Of a stretch of DNA of 34,049 nt, positions 15,443-23,455 are shown piece after piece. The position numbers and the translations under genes are program-made. The notes beneath the pieces are model-generated. The model was given only the letters and a program-made list of their open reading frames with translations. It had not been told where the DNA came from and ran no database searches. Positions within the stretch are counted from its first letter, which is position 1, and each line of letters opens with the position of its first letter. Source of the DNA: Pseudomonadota bacterium (GTDB lineage Bacteria > Pseudomonadota > Alphaproteobacteria > Rhizobiales > Beijerinckiaceae); assembly GCA_021780435.1 (NCBI GenBank), contig JAJXYV010000264.1:1-34049 (forward strand), in the 5' to 3' direction.

Positions 15443-17991
15443 GCGGCGGCTCCCGACGCCAAGGCAAAACTCTCACGACCATCGTCACCTGCGCCGACGC
15501 ACGCGCGGATGAGGCCGAGCAGGTGGTTGCGCTGGAATTTTCCCACCGCGCCAGCCATGCCCGCCGCAGCCGCCGCACGGACGATTTCGCGGCTGGCGAA
15601 CGGCGCAAGCGCGAGCGCGGGCGCGCGGGCGCCGGCGCCGCGCAACCGCGCCGCCAGTTCATAGCCCGCGCCATCGGGAAGATCGACGTCGATCAGAACG
15701 GCGTCGAATCGCGGATTCCGCGCGACCTGGGCAAGGGCCTGCGCGGCGGACGCCGCCTTGACCACTTCGTAGCCTGACGCCAGGAGAGTCGCCGAGAGCA
15801 TGTCACGGAAAAAGGCGGCGTCGTCCACAAGCAGGAGCCGGCGCTCGCATTTCGTTCCGTCCGCCTCCGGCCCGCGAAGCATTTCGACGAAATAAGCGAT
15901 GTCCACCAGTTCGATGACCTTGCCATTGAGATGGGTAACGCCGACGACGCCTGGAGCGTCGCCCATGATTTCGATATCGAGCTTGTCATCGACAATGTCG
16001 AGAATGCCGTCGACCAGCAGACCGAAGGGCTCGCTGCCGGGCGAGATGACGAAGATGGTGTTGTCGCCGTCCTTGACCATGACGTCGGGCGCCGCCGCGA
16101 CGATCGGCATGAGACGCCCCTGATGCCTGGTCAACATCAGGCCGTTCGCTCGCTCGATCCGATCCGACGGCACGGATTCGATGCGCGCGACATTGGACAG
16201 GGGTAGAACCTTGTCCACGCCCGCGCCGGCCCGGAAATAGATCAGGCGCATTTTGTCGGCCTCGGTCCCGCGCGCCGCCTCGGCCTGCGCTGCGGCGGCC
16301 TCGCGCGCCTGCTCCAACCCGAGTGCTTCGCGTAACCCGTTCGGATCGAGAATCAGGACCACCGTGCCGTCGCCGAGAATCGTATGTCCGGAAAAGGCCG
16401 CGAGATGCTGGAGCGAGCCGCCCATCGGCTTCACCACGATTTCCTGAACGTCGATGACCGCATCGACAGTGATCCCGAAAGCATGGGCTCCGACCCGCAT
16501 GATCACCGCGAGCTGGCCGGCCGCATCGGACGGCTGAGGGGGACGATCGAGTTCGAGCAGCTCCGCCAGATCGCCGATCGGAAGAACAGCCTCGCGCAGC
16601 TGCAGGATCTTAGAGCCCTGGACGATTTCAATCCGGTGTTCGCCGCCATCGAGGCCGACCGCCTCGACGACCGAATGTTGCGGCAAGGCGAAACGTTGGC
16701 CGTTGGCCTCGACGATCAGGGCCGGCGCGATCGCGAGAGTCAACGGAATCTTCAAGGCGAAACAGGAGCCTTTCCCAGGCGAAGATGTCAGCGCCACCGA
16801 GCCGCCGATCGCCTGGATGTTCTCGCGCACGACATCCATGCCGACGCCGCGTCCAGACACATTGGTCACCTGTTCGGCTGTCGAGAAGCCAGGCGCGAAG
16901 ATGAAGCGACAGATCTCTTCATCGGTCATGCGCTCGATCTGCGGCTCCGTCGTCAGGCCGAGCTTCAAGGCCTTGTCCTTGATGCGCGCCAGGTTGAGCC
17001 CGCGGCCGTCGTCGCTGATCTCGATCGTGATCTGACCCGCCTCGTGGGACGCGGCGACGCGAATGGTCCCCGCCGTTGGCTTGCCGAGACTTACCCGCTC
17101 GTCAGGCGACTCGATTCCGTGATCCGCGCAGTTGCGAACGAGGTGCGTGAGCGGATCACGGATCAATTCGATCAGCTGGCGATCGAGCTCGGTGTCGCCG
17201 CCAGCGGTGACGAGATTGATCTTCTTGTTCAGATCCGTCGCCAAATCGCGGATCATCCGGGGCAGGTTGGCGAAGACGCGCTCGACCGGCTGCATGCGGG
17301 CGCGCATCACCGCGTCCTGCAGGTCCGAGGTCATGGCCGAAAGGCGCTGCAGCGGCGGCTTGATCGTGTCGTCCTCGCGATGCCGCGTGATTTCGAGCAA
17401 CTGGTTCCGCGTCAGCACCAGTTCGGACACGAGCTGCATGATGCGCTCAAGCGTGTTCAGATTGATCCGGATCGTTTCCGCGCGCTTGCCCTGAGCGGAT
17501 TCGCCCTGAGAGGGCGCCGCATGTCGCGCAGGCTGCGCTTCCGCGGCAATGGGAGGCCGCGCCGTCTCGGCGACGATCACCGGCGCGACATGGCTCTCCT
17601 CTCCGCCGCGGCCCTTGCAGCGGGCGACCTGGACTTCGAGCAAGTCTGTCATGTCGGAATCGTCGCCATCGCCCTCCTGTCCGGTCTCTTCCAGTTCGGC
17701 AAGCAGGGCCTTGATGCGATCGACCGCCGCGAGAATCGCGGACACGACCTCCGGCGTCGCCTTCGCGCCTTCGCGCAAAGCCCCGATCAGACTTTCGGCC
17801 GCATGGGTAAGACGCTGCAAGCGCGCCAGCCCGAGAAAACCGCAGGTTCCCTTGATCGTATGGACAAGGCGAAAGATGCTTGCGATCAGGCTCTCGTCTT
17901 CCGGATGGCGCTCGAAGGCGACGATCTGCGCCGAAGCCGCCTCGATCTGCTCCGCGGATTCCGTCAGGAATTCCTGCAACATCTCATCCAT
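15439..17991 (-). CDS. cheA: Chemotaxis histidine kinase CheA with extra CheW-like and receiver domains
   Basis: The 850-residue product is longer than a standard CheA of about 650. P1 has the phosphorylated His44 in RLVHTIKGTCGFLG. A short linker of about 60 residues replaces a clear P2. The dimerisation and ATPase parts follow, with N box HLVRNCADHGIE, DDGRGL and GRGVGMDVVRENI. A P5 CheW-like domain then continues into a second CheW-like segment (about 585-715, with FGLLVDGILDIVDDKL and THLNGKVIELVDI). A C-terminal receiver covers about 717-835, with acidic pair 723-724, Asp768 in VLIDVDLPDG and Lys818. The switch Thr/Ser position reads Ala (ALALAPF). A C-terminal receiver may act as a phosphate sink or autoregulator; that role is inference. 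It begins 3 bp after the gene at 17995. Confidence 0.95.
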   Translation of the reverse strand: MDEMLQEFLTESAEQIEAASAQIVAFERHPEDESLIASIFRLVHTIKGTCGFLGLARLQRLTHAAESLIGALREGAKATPEVVSAILAAVDRIKALLAELEETGQEGDGDDSDMTDLLEVQVARCKGRGGEESHVAPVIVAETARPPIAAEAQPARHAAPSQGESAQGKRAETIRINLNTLERIMQLVSELVLTRNQLLEITRHREDDTIKPPLQRLSAMTSDLQDAVMRARMQPVERVFANLPRMIRDLATDLNKKINLVTAGGDTELDRQLIELIRDPLTHLVRNCADHGIESPDERVSLGKPTAGTIRVAASHEAGQITIEISDDGRGLNLARIKDKALKLGLTTEPQIERMTDEEICRFIFAPGFSTAEQVTNVSGRGVGMDVVRENIQAIGGSVALTSSPGKGSCFALKIPLTLAIAPALIVEANGQRFALPQHSVVEAVGLDGGEHRIEIVQGSKILQLREAVLPIGDLAELLELDRPPQPSDAAGQLAVIMRVGAHAFGITVDAVIDVQEIVVKPMGGSLQHLAAFSGHTILGDGTVVLILDPNGLREALGLEQAREAAAAQAEAARGTEADKMRLIYFRAGAGVDKVLPLSNVARIESVPSDRIERANGLMLTRHQGRLMPIVAAAPDVMVKDGDNTIFVISPGSEPFGLLVDGILDIVDDKLDIEIMGDAPGVVGVTHLNGKVIELVDIAYFVEMLRGPEADGTKCERRLLLVDDAAFFRDMLSATLLASGYEVVKAASAAQALAQVARNPRFDAVLIDVDLPDGAGYELAARLRGAGARAPALALAPFASREIVRAAAAAGMAGAVGKFQRNHLLGLIRACVGAGDDGRESFALASGAAA

Positions 17992-17994
17992 GGT

Positions 17995-18516
17995 TCAGCT
18001 TCCGCTCGGGCTGGAGATCGTCGCGCTCTTGCCGCGCGCGGCGCCGACGGGACCTTCATTGATCAGGCGGGCGACATGCTGCAGACCTTCGCGCATCGCC
18101 GCCGCCGTCGATTCGCAGGGCTCGACGATCGACCCGGGAAAGTTGGGTCCCGCCAGCTCTGCGGCAACCTTGCATTGTGCGGCCTGAGCGATCTCGATCA
18201 GGCGTTTCAAGATCGATTCGAAGCGTTTCCGCAGCGCCGGATCCACCCCCTCGTAACGGCGCACCGCTTCGGAAGCTCCCGGCAACGGAGACTGCTGGAA
18301 ATATTCGCGATAGCCGCGCGGGCGCCAGGCGAGCGCCTCGTCTGTCATTTCCGGCATGGTCGGGAGGAATTCGAGAAGCAGGATTATTTCATTGAAAACA
18401 TTTAGATAATCGTTTGCAAGACCGGATGATGGATTCACGATTCCCAGCGCCGAATCCTTCACCTGGCGATCGCAACTGCGAACTGCCTCCTCATCCACCG
18501 CCGCTTGGTCTGACAT
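17995..18516 (-). CDS. Unrecognised soluble protein heading the che operon
   Basis: The 173-residue product has no signal peptide or membrane helix. A helical segment at about residues 33-52 contains DYLNVFNEIILLLEFLP. It is followed by a Trp/Tyr/Pro-rich turn with WRPRGYREYF, a basic helix (ALRKRFESILKRLIEIAQ) and a Ser/Gly-rich tail. I do not recognise the family. Three base pairs separate it from cheA, so co-expression with CheA is nearly certain. The window has no CheZ, CheC or CheX, so a phosphatase or CheA-binding role is conceivable. I looked for the CheZ DFQDLTGQ-type motif and the CheC ExxN motif and saw neither, so the role stays open. High-GC codon use agrees with its neighbours. 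Confidence 0.75.
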   Translation of the reverse strand: MSDQAAVDEEAVRSCDRQVKDSALGIVNPSSGLANDYLNVFNEIILLLEFLPTMPEMTDEALAWRPRGYREYFQQSPLPGASEAVRRYEGVDPALRKRFESILKRLIEIAQAAQCKVAAELAGPNFPGSIVEPCESTAAAMREGLQHVARLINEGPVGAARGKSATISSPSGS

Positions 18517-18523
18517 CGGTCTT

Positions 18524-18561
18524 TTGCTCGCACAGGTTGCGTTTTTATGTTATTGCTCGCA
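18524..18561 (+). repeat. Direct repeat TTGCTCGCA, 29 bp apart
   Basis: The 9-bp word TTGCTCGCA occurs at 18524-18532 and 18553-18561, immediately upstream of the minus-strand che operon. The 29-bp period is close to three helical turns, which would place both copies on nearly the same face. A regulator site is an inference. Confidence 0.45.
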
Positions 18562-18655
18562 AAGAGATAACAAACAATTACGATCTCGGCAGGCGAAGGA
18601 ATACGACGTCGCGGCGTGATCGCGAGCGGCAGAACAGAGAAAACGCTACTACAGG

Positions 18656-18672
18656 TTGTTATTTTTTAACAA
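18656..18672. repeat. AT-rich inverted repeat upstream of cheB
   Basis: TTGTTA and TAACAA are perfect 6-bp arms around five T residues. The element lies about 135 bp before cheB in an otherwise GC-rich sequence. It may be an operator or part of a promoter; as a terminator its stem would be too weak. Confidence 0.35.
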
Positions 18673-18806
18673 AGGATCGGCAAAGCTCGACCCCGGCGCG
18701 CATGCCGGCCCCAGTGGGCTCTGTCGTGCGCGCCAGGCTTGGCGGGTCCTTCGCCGCGCCGCCCGCGGGAGGCCGGCGGCGATAAAGACAGGAGCGGATT
18801 TCTGAC

Positions 18807-19850
18807 ATGCTGACCCCAAAATCCGCGCCATCCCTGATCCGCGTTCTCGTTGTCGACGATTCCAGCTTCATGCGTAGCGCGATCACGCGCCACATTCAGC
18901 GCGACCCCTGCTTCCAGGTGGTGGGCTCGGCGAGCAATGGCCGCGAAGCGCTGGCGAGGGTCCGCGAACTGCGGCCTGACGTCGTCACGATGGACGTCGA
19001 AATGCCCGAGATGAACGGGATCGAAGCACTGCGGCGGATTCTCGCGAAAACGCCGATTCCCGTCATCATGGTCAGCGCGCAGACGGCTGCCGGCGCCAAG
19101 ACGACAATCGAGGCGCTGCAGATCGGCGCGATGGATTTCATTTCCAAGGCGGCTGGTTTCGAACATTTGCATGAAAAGCTCCTCGCTCTGGTCGGCGCCG
19201 CCCGCGCCGGTTCGGCGCCTGCGCCTGCGCTTCCCGACACGCGACCTTTCCACGCTGCAACCAAGCCGCGCCTCTTTCAGGCGACGCCACGGATCGTCCT
19301 GATCGGCAGCAGCACCGGCGGCCCCCGCGCGCTCATGCAGGTGCTCGAACGCCTCCCGGCGCGCTTCCCGCTTCCCATCGTCATCGCCCAGCACATGCCG
19401 CCCCAATTCACCGCGGCAATGACGAAGTGGCTGAACGATCATTGCGCGTTGAAGATCGTCGAAGCCGCGGACGACATGGCTCTCGCTCCAGGCGTGGCCT
19501 ATGTCGGTCCCGGCGGCATGCAGTTCCGCATCGCCGGCGGGCGGGCCCGGATCGCGCGGGACAATGGCGAAAGCCTCTACAAGCCGAGCGTCGATGTCCT
19601 CTCCGAGAGCGTCGCCGCGGCCTATGGCGGCCATGTTTTCGCGATCATGCTCACGGGTATGGGCAACGACGGCGCCAAGGGTTTCCTGAAGCTCAAGGAG
19701 GCCGGCGCCTATGTGATCGCCCAGGATCGGGCGACCTCCGCCGTCTGGGGCATGCCGCGCGCGGTGGCGGAATCGGGCGCCGCCGATGAAGTCCTGGCGG
19801 TGACCGAGATCGGAAAACGGATCAATTCGCTGATTTCGGCGCCGGTCTGA
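18807..19850 (+). CDS. cheB: Chemotaxis response regulator protein-glutamate methylesterase CheB
   Basis: CheB removes methyl groups from receptors and deamidates them; it is activated by CheA phosphorylation. The 347-residue product has a receiver domain (acidic pair Asp17-Asp18, phospho-acceptor Asp63 in VVTMDVEMPEMNG, Lys114 region FISKAAG) and a linker of about 30 residues rich in Ala/Pro. The methylesterase domain has its catalytic Ser169 in IGSSTGGP, His196 in IAQHMPP and Asp288 in LTGMGNDGA. It is alone on its strand, divergent from the other che genes, and ends 8 bp before the convergent gene at 19859. AGGAG lies 12 nt before the ATG. Confidence 0.97.
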   Translation: MLTPKSAPSLIRVLVVDDSSFMRSAITRHIQRDPCFQVVGSASNGREALARVRELRPDVVTMDVEMPEMNGIEALRRILAKTPIPVIMVSAQTAAGAKTTIEALQIGAMDFISKAAGFEHLHEKLLALVGAARAGSAPAPALPDTRPFHAATKPRLFQATPRIVLIGSSTGGPRALMQVLERLPARFPLPIVIAQHMPPQFTAAMTKWLNDHCALKIVEAADDMALAPGVAYVGPGGMQFRIAGGRARIARDNGESLYKPSVDVLSESVAAAYGGHVFAIMLTGMGNDGAKGFLKLKEAGAYVIAQDRATSAVWGMPRAVAESGAADEVLAVTEIGKRINSLISAPV

Positions 19851-19858
19851 ATCCGTCG

Positions 19859-20356
19859 TCAGGGCTGCCTGGAGGCGCCGCCTTCCCTCTTCTCGGGCGC
19901 GATCTGCGCGAGCGACCTTGCGCTGGCGACGACCACCCAATATTCGCCGATCTGGCGGATCGAAAGGATCTTGCCGATGGCCGGATGTTCGTCGCCGACG
20001 CGGACGCGGCGGAATCCGTCGGACGTCTCGATCAGGGCGGCGCCGTCGCTGAGATCGACAATCCTGACATTCGCCGGCGCCTGCGTGCTTTTTGTCTCGC
20101 CGGCGGATGGCGCGGAGCCGACCGGGGTCATGTCGATCGCGATGGATTGCCGCGTCCTGCGCGTCTTGCCGTCGATGGCCGCGGCGCGCACCGCAGCCTC
20201 GACCGCCCGAACACGGTTGGGCTGTGCGAAGATCGCGAAATCCTGCATGGCGTTGATGCGCGGCCCGCCTTCCTGATGGTTGAACATGAAGACCGCGAAC
20301 CAGACGGAGCCGGCCGCGCAGGCGAGCCCCGCGGATTTGAGGACAAAATCGTTCAT
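19859..20356 (-). CDS. Unrecognised membrane-anchored periplasmic protein downstream of fliI
   Basis: The 165-residue product has one N-terminal hydrophobic segment at about residues 7-25 that reads like an uncleaved anchor. A polar linker with Ala, Arg and Thr follows. A compact C-terminal domain at about 95-150 contains VRIVDLSDGAALIETSDGF, RRVRVGDEHPAIGKIL and IGEYWVVVAS. This small all-beta pattern, in which a value is applied and then qualified by a parameter such as VGD, resembles the HR domain of GspC or PilP, the inner-membrane partners of secretins; that is my reading of the pattern and not a proven homology. The start overlaps the fliI stop by 4 bp, so it belongs to the flgF-fliI operon. 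An orf follows fliI in rhizobial flagellar clusters too. Confidence 0.7.
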   Translation of the reverse strand: MNDFVLKSAGLACAAGSVWFAVFMFNHQEGGPRINAMQDFAIFAQPNRVRAVEAAVRAAAIDGKTRRTRQSIAIDMTPVGSAPSAGETKSTQAPANVRIVDLSDGAALIETSDGFRRVRVGDEHPAIGKILSIRQIGEYWVVVASARSLAQIAPEKREGGASRQP

Positions 20357-21705
20357 TGGGCCCTCCCCGGATCGGCGGCCTTGTCGCCCTGCAAGGCGTC
20401 GGCGAGCTCGCGAAAGGCGTCCATGCTCGCCGGATCGTCGAGCGTCTGCCCCATGCCTTCATAGATCTTCGGAACGAAGGCGATGGCCTGATCCATCAGC
20501 GGATCGGAGCCCGCGTGATATCCGCCCATCAGGCGCAGGTCGCGCGAGGATTCATAGCGCGCAATCATCGCCCGCAATTTCATCACCAGCGCACGTTGCT
20601 CCTTGGACCAGACATGGTGCGCCAGACGCGACACCGATGACAGCACGTTGACCGCCGGATAGCGCCCCTGATCGGCGATGGCGCGGTCAAGGACGATATG
20701 GCCGTCGAGCGCGCCGCGAATATTGTCGGCTACCGGGTCGTTGTGATCGTCGCCATCGACGAGCACGGAAAAGACACCGGTGATCACGCCGGCGCCCGCC
20801 TCGCCCGGCCCCGCGCGCTCGAGCAGTTTTGGCAATTCGGAAAAGACGCTCGGCGCATAGCCGCGCGCCACCGCCGGCTCGCCGGCGGCGAGCGCCACGT
20901 CGCGCGCGGCATGGGCGAAGCGCGTGATCGAATCGACGATAAGCAGCACCGACTCGCCCTGATCACGCAAATATTCTGCGATGCTCATCGCGGTTTTCGG
21001 CGCGAGGCGTCGCATCATCGCGCTCTCGTCGGCCGTGGCGACGACCGTCACCGCGAGCTTGCGATTTTCGCCGAGGGCGTCGTCGAGAAATTCGCGCACC
21101 TCGCGGCCGCGTTCGCCGACCAGCGCGATCACCACGCTGTCGAAGCCCGGCGAACTGGCCAGCATGGCGAGGAGGGTCGATTTGCCGACGCCCGATCCAG
21201 CGAAAATGCCGATGCGCTGCCCGGCGCAGATCGGGGTGAAGAAGTCCACGACCCGAACGCCGCTCTTCACCGGCCGGCGCACGCGCTCGCGCCGCATCGC
21301 GGCCGGCGGCTCCGCGTCGATTGGAACCGATCGCGGGCCTTCGAGCAGGGGACCGAGCCCATCGACGGGCCGGCCGAGGGCGTTGAGCACCCTGCCCTTC
21401 CAGGAGCGGTGAGGCTTCAGGCGCATGGGACGCGCGCGCCAGGCGAGATGGCCGACCCCGGTCTGGACGCGGGAGTCGAAACTTTTCACGGTGACCGCCG
21501 CGGCGTCGATCCGCACAACCTCGCCCGGCGCACCCCGCTCATCGTCGTCGATACAGACGACGTCGCCAAGCTTCAACAGGCGGGACAGCCCGGCGACCCG
21601 ATAGGCTGACGGCCCCACTTCGGTGATGATTCCGCCGATGCGGACGGGATCGATCCGAAGATCGGCTTCCAGAACGTCGTGCAAGAGAGTGTTCAGAGCC
21701 TGCAT
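20353..21705 (-). CDS. fliI: Flagellum-specific export ATPase FliI
   Basis: FliI is the hexameric ATPase that energises and orders flagellar export. The 450-residue product has a beta-barrel N-terminal domain, the Walker A motif AGSGVGKST (about 169-177), the catalytic Glu198 in VGERGREV, Walker B SVLLIVDSITRFA (about 252-264) and the C-terminal family blocks GYAPSVFSELPKLLER and FSVLVDGDDHNDPVADNIRG. GGAGG stands 7 nt before the ATG. It is 15 bp after flgF. Its regulator gene (fliH-like) is far away at 541. Confidence 0.98.
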   Translation of the reverse strand: MQALNTLLHDVLEADLRIDPVRIGGIITEVGPSAYRVAGLSRLLKLGDVVCIDDDERGAPGEVVRIDAAAVTVKSFDSRVQTGVGHLAWRARPMRLKPHRSWKGRVLNALGRPVDGLGPLLEGPRSVPIDAEPPAAMRRERVRRPVKSGVRVVDFFTPICAGQRIGIFAGSGVGKSTLLAMLASSPGFDSVVIALVGERGREVREFLDDALGENRKLAVTVVATADESAMMRRLAPKTAMSIAEYLRDQGESVLLIVDSITRFAHAARDVALAAGEPAVARGYAPSVFSELPKLLERAGPGEAGAGVITGVFSVLVDGDDHNDPVADNIRGALDGHIVLDRAIADQGRYPAVNVLSSVSRLAHHVWSKEQRALVMKLRAMIARYESSRDLRLMGGYHAGSDPLMDQAIAFVPKIYEGMGQTLDDPASMDAFRELADALQGDKAADPGRAQ

Positions 21706-21720
21706 GTCACGCCTCCGCCG

Positions 21721-22446
21721 TCACGAGGTGGCGCCCAGGGACTTGATCGCGTCCAGGAGCGACGTCTCGCTCGACTGGATCGCGTTGGACGTGCTGTCGA
21801 AGGCGCGCGACACATCGATCATCCGGGTCATTTCCAGCACGGGATTGATGTTGGAGCCTTCGGCCATGCCCTGCGCGACGCCATCGCCGGTGAAGTCCAG
21901 AACCGGCGTCGCCGGAATGTCGGGCTGGACCGATGAATTGTCGTAACGGCCCAGTCGGGCTGCGGGGTCGATCATGAACACGCCGATCGCCCCGATCTGC
22001 TGGCCGTTCTGGCTGATCATGCCGTCCTGCGAGATCGTTGGCGGTCCGGCGGCGGGATCGAGCAGGATCGAGGCGCCGCCGGCGTCGAGGATCGGATAAT
22101 TATTGACGGTGAGCAGGGCGCCACCCTCGTCCATGTGGAGACGGCCGTCGCGCGTATAGGCGACGCCGCCCGGCGTTTGCAGGGCGAACCATCCATCGCC
22201 TTGCACGGCGACGTCGAGCGGGTTTCCGGTGGAGACCAATTCACCGGTCTGGCGCGAAATATAACTTTCTCCGGCGGTCGCGAAGGCCGTCGGCGCCGGC
22301 CCGGCGTTCGAGAGCACGGTCGAAAAGCTCACGGCGTCGGCGCGATAGCCTCCAGTGTTCATGTTGGCGATATTGTTCGCGATCGTGTCGAGACGCTTTT
22401 GCAGGGCGACCTGACCCGAAAGCGCGACATAGAGACCTGATTGCAT
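21721..22446 (-). CDS. flgF: Proximal rod protein FlgF
   Basis: FlgF is a proximal rod protein of the FlgE/F/G class. The product is 241 residues with the N-terminal GLYVALSGQVALQKRLDTIA and NNIANMNTGGYRAD signature, the central QGDGWFAL and YTRDGRLHMDEGG segments and the C-terminal EGSNINPVLEMTRMIDVSRA. I chose the ATG at 22444-22446, where the family N-terminus begins and GGGGGCG precedes; in-frame ATG at 22479 has no ribosome site. It is the first gene of the flgF-fliI-unknown operon and is divergent from motA. Confidence 0.95.
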   Translation of the reverse strand: MQSGLYVALSGQVALQKRLDTIANNIANMNTGGYRADAVSFSTVLSNAGPAPTAFATAGESYISRQTGELVSTGNPLDVAVQGDGWFALQTPGGVAYTRDGRLHMDEGGALLTVNNYPILDAGGASILLDPAAGPPTISQDGMISQNGQQIGAIGVFMIDPAARLGRYDNSSVQPDIPATPVLDFTGDGVAQGMAEGSNINPVLEMTRMIDVSRAFDSTSNAIQSSETSLLDAIKSLGATS

Positions 22447-22579
22447 TCCGGCGCCCCCGCGCTGCGCATCCGAAGCCATTAAGGCCGCGCCGCGCTTGCT
22501 CGAGGCTGACCTCGACCCTACAGCCTCGCGCAAGCCCGACCCCGCCTAATGCGGACGGTCAATCAAGCGGAGCGCGGCC
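22447..22579. promoter_or_regulatory. Divergent promoter region flgF / motA
   Basis: The 133-bp gap must carry promoters for both the flgF-fliI and the motA-flhB operons. It contains an inverted repeat with 6-bp arms TCGAGG-CTGA-CCTCGA at 22500-22515 near its middle, a plausible shared operator. The remainder is GC-rich and I could not assign -35 or -10 boxes. Confidence 0.5.
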
Positions 22580-22582
22580 TTG
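22569..22582 (+). promoter_or_regulatory. Ribosome binding site and TTG start of motA
   Basis: GGAG at 22569-22572 is 7 nt before the TTG at 22580-22582. No ATG or GTG lies between this site and the conserved MotA N-terminus [11 protein letters not shown], so TTG is the supported start codon. Confidence 0.7.
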
Positions 22583-23452
22583 AATTTCGTCATCGGCCTG
22601 GTGATTTCCTTCGGCTGCATGCTCGGCGGCTATGCGGCGATCGGCGGCCATCTCCACACCCTCGTCCAGCCCTTCGAGTTCCTGATCCTCGGCGGCGCCG
22701 CGCTCGGCATTTTCGTCGTCGCCAATCCGACCTCGGTCATCAAGGACACAGGCGCAGGGGTCGTCGAGGCCATCGCCGGGAAGGGGCCAAAGCAGAAGGA
22801 TTTCCTTGACCTGCTCTCGCTGCTCCACGCGCTGATGCGCGAGATGCGCGGCAAGTCGCGCGGCGAGGTCGAAGCCCATATCGACAATCCGGGCGAATCC
22901 GAGATTTTCCGCGCCCATCCCAAGGTCCTGGCCAACAAGTTGCTCACCGGCTTCGTCTGCGACTATTGCCGGCTGATCATCATCGGGACCGCGCGCTCCT
23001 ATGAAATCGAGGCGCTGATGGACGAGGAAATCCAGACCATCAGTTATGACAAGCTCAAGCCCTATCACGCCCTGACGACCGTCGCTGACGGCTTTCCGGC
23101 CCTGGGCATCGTCGCGGCGGTGCTAGGGGTCATTCACGCCATGGGCGCGCTCGACCAGGGACCGGAAGTCCTCGGCGGGCTGATCGGCGCGGCGCTGGTC
23201 GGCACCTTTTCCGGCATTTTCGCCTCTTATGGCATTGTGGCCCCCGTCGCCCAGCTCATCAAGGCGACGCGCCAGAAGCAACTGCGCCTCTTCATTCTCG
23301 TCAAGCAAACCCTGCTCGCCTATATGAATGGCGCCATGCCGCAGATCGCGGTCGAATTCGGCCGCAAGACCATCCCCGCCAAGGAACGTCCGACCATCGA
23401 CGAGGTCGAGAACGAAACCACCTCCGGCGGCGCCGAACGGCAGGCGGCCTAA
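22580..23452 (+). CDS. motA: Flagellar motor stator protein MotA
   Basis: MotA forms the ring of stator subunits that couples proton flow to rotation of FliG. The 290-residue product is of normal length and has four membrane helices, the first two near residues 2-50 ([16 protein letters not shown] and [17 protein letters not shown]), the last two at about 172-190 and 205-232 ([16 protein letters not shown] and [18 protein letters not shown]). The large cytoplasmic loop includes [18 protein letters not shown] with the charged residues for FliG contact. Start is TTG, see the separate entry. It opens the motA-fliM-fliN-fliG-flhB operon, while its partner motB is more than 20 kb away in this window. 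Confidence 0.97.
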   Translation: MNFVIGLVISFGCMLGGYAAIGGHLHTLVQPFEFLILGGAALGIFVVANPTSVIKDTGAGVVEAIAGKGPKQKDFLDLLSLLHALMREMRGKSRGEVEAHIDNPGESEIFRAHPKVLANKLLTGFVCDYCRLIIIGTARSYEIEALMDEEIQTISYDKLKPYHALTTVADGFPALGIVAAVLGVIHAMGALDQGPEVLGGLIGAALVGTFSGIFASYGIVAPVAQLIKATRQKQLRLFILVKQTLLAYMNGAMPQIAVEFGRKTIPAKERPTIDEVENETTSGGAERQAA

Positions 23453-23455
23453 GCC

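Larger units (their letters stand above)
18517..18806. promoter_or_regulatory. Divergent promoter region between the che operon and cheB
   Basis: This 290-bp gap separates divergent genes and is AT-rich compared with the rest of the window, mainly at 18540-18590 and 18640-18672. It holds two copies of TTGCTCGCA (18524-18532 and 18553-18561) and an inverted repeat TTGTTA-TTTTT-TAACAA (18656-18672). Promoters for both directions are expected here. No open frame in it looks coding. Confidence 0.55.

Noticed and set aside
16384-18405. Open frame of about 670 codons on the plus strand opposite cheA
   Set aside because: It is a mirror of the GC-rich codon pattern of cheA, with an Arg/Asp/His-rich product and no recognisable domain; cheA fully explains the region.
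17995-18516. CheZ or CheC identity for the che-operon unknown
   Set aside because: Neither the DFQDLTGQ-type CheZ motif nor the CheC/CheX ExxN motif can be found.
18414-18785. Possible small gene in the divergent che/cheB gap
   Set aside because: No ribosome site, composition unlike a protein, and it would cover the expected promoters.
18666-20462. Open frame of about 600 codons on the minus strand opposite cheB
   Set aside because: It covers cheB, the divergent promoter region and part of the next gene; the product is Arg/Gly-rich low-complexity sequence.
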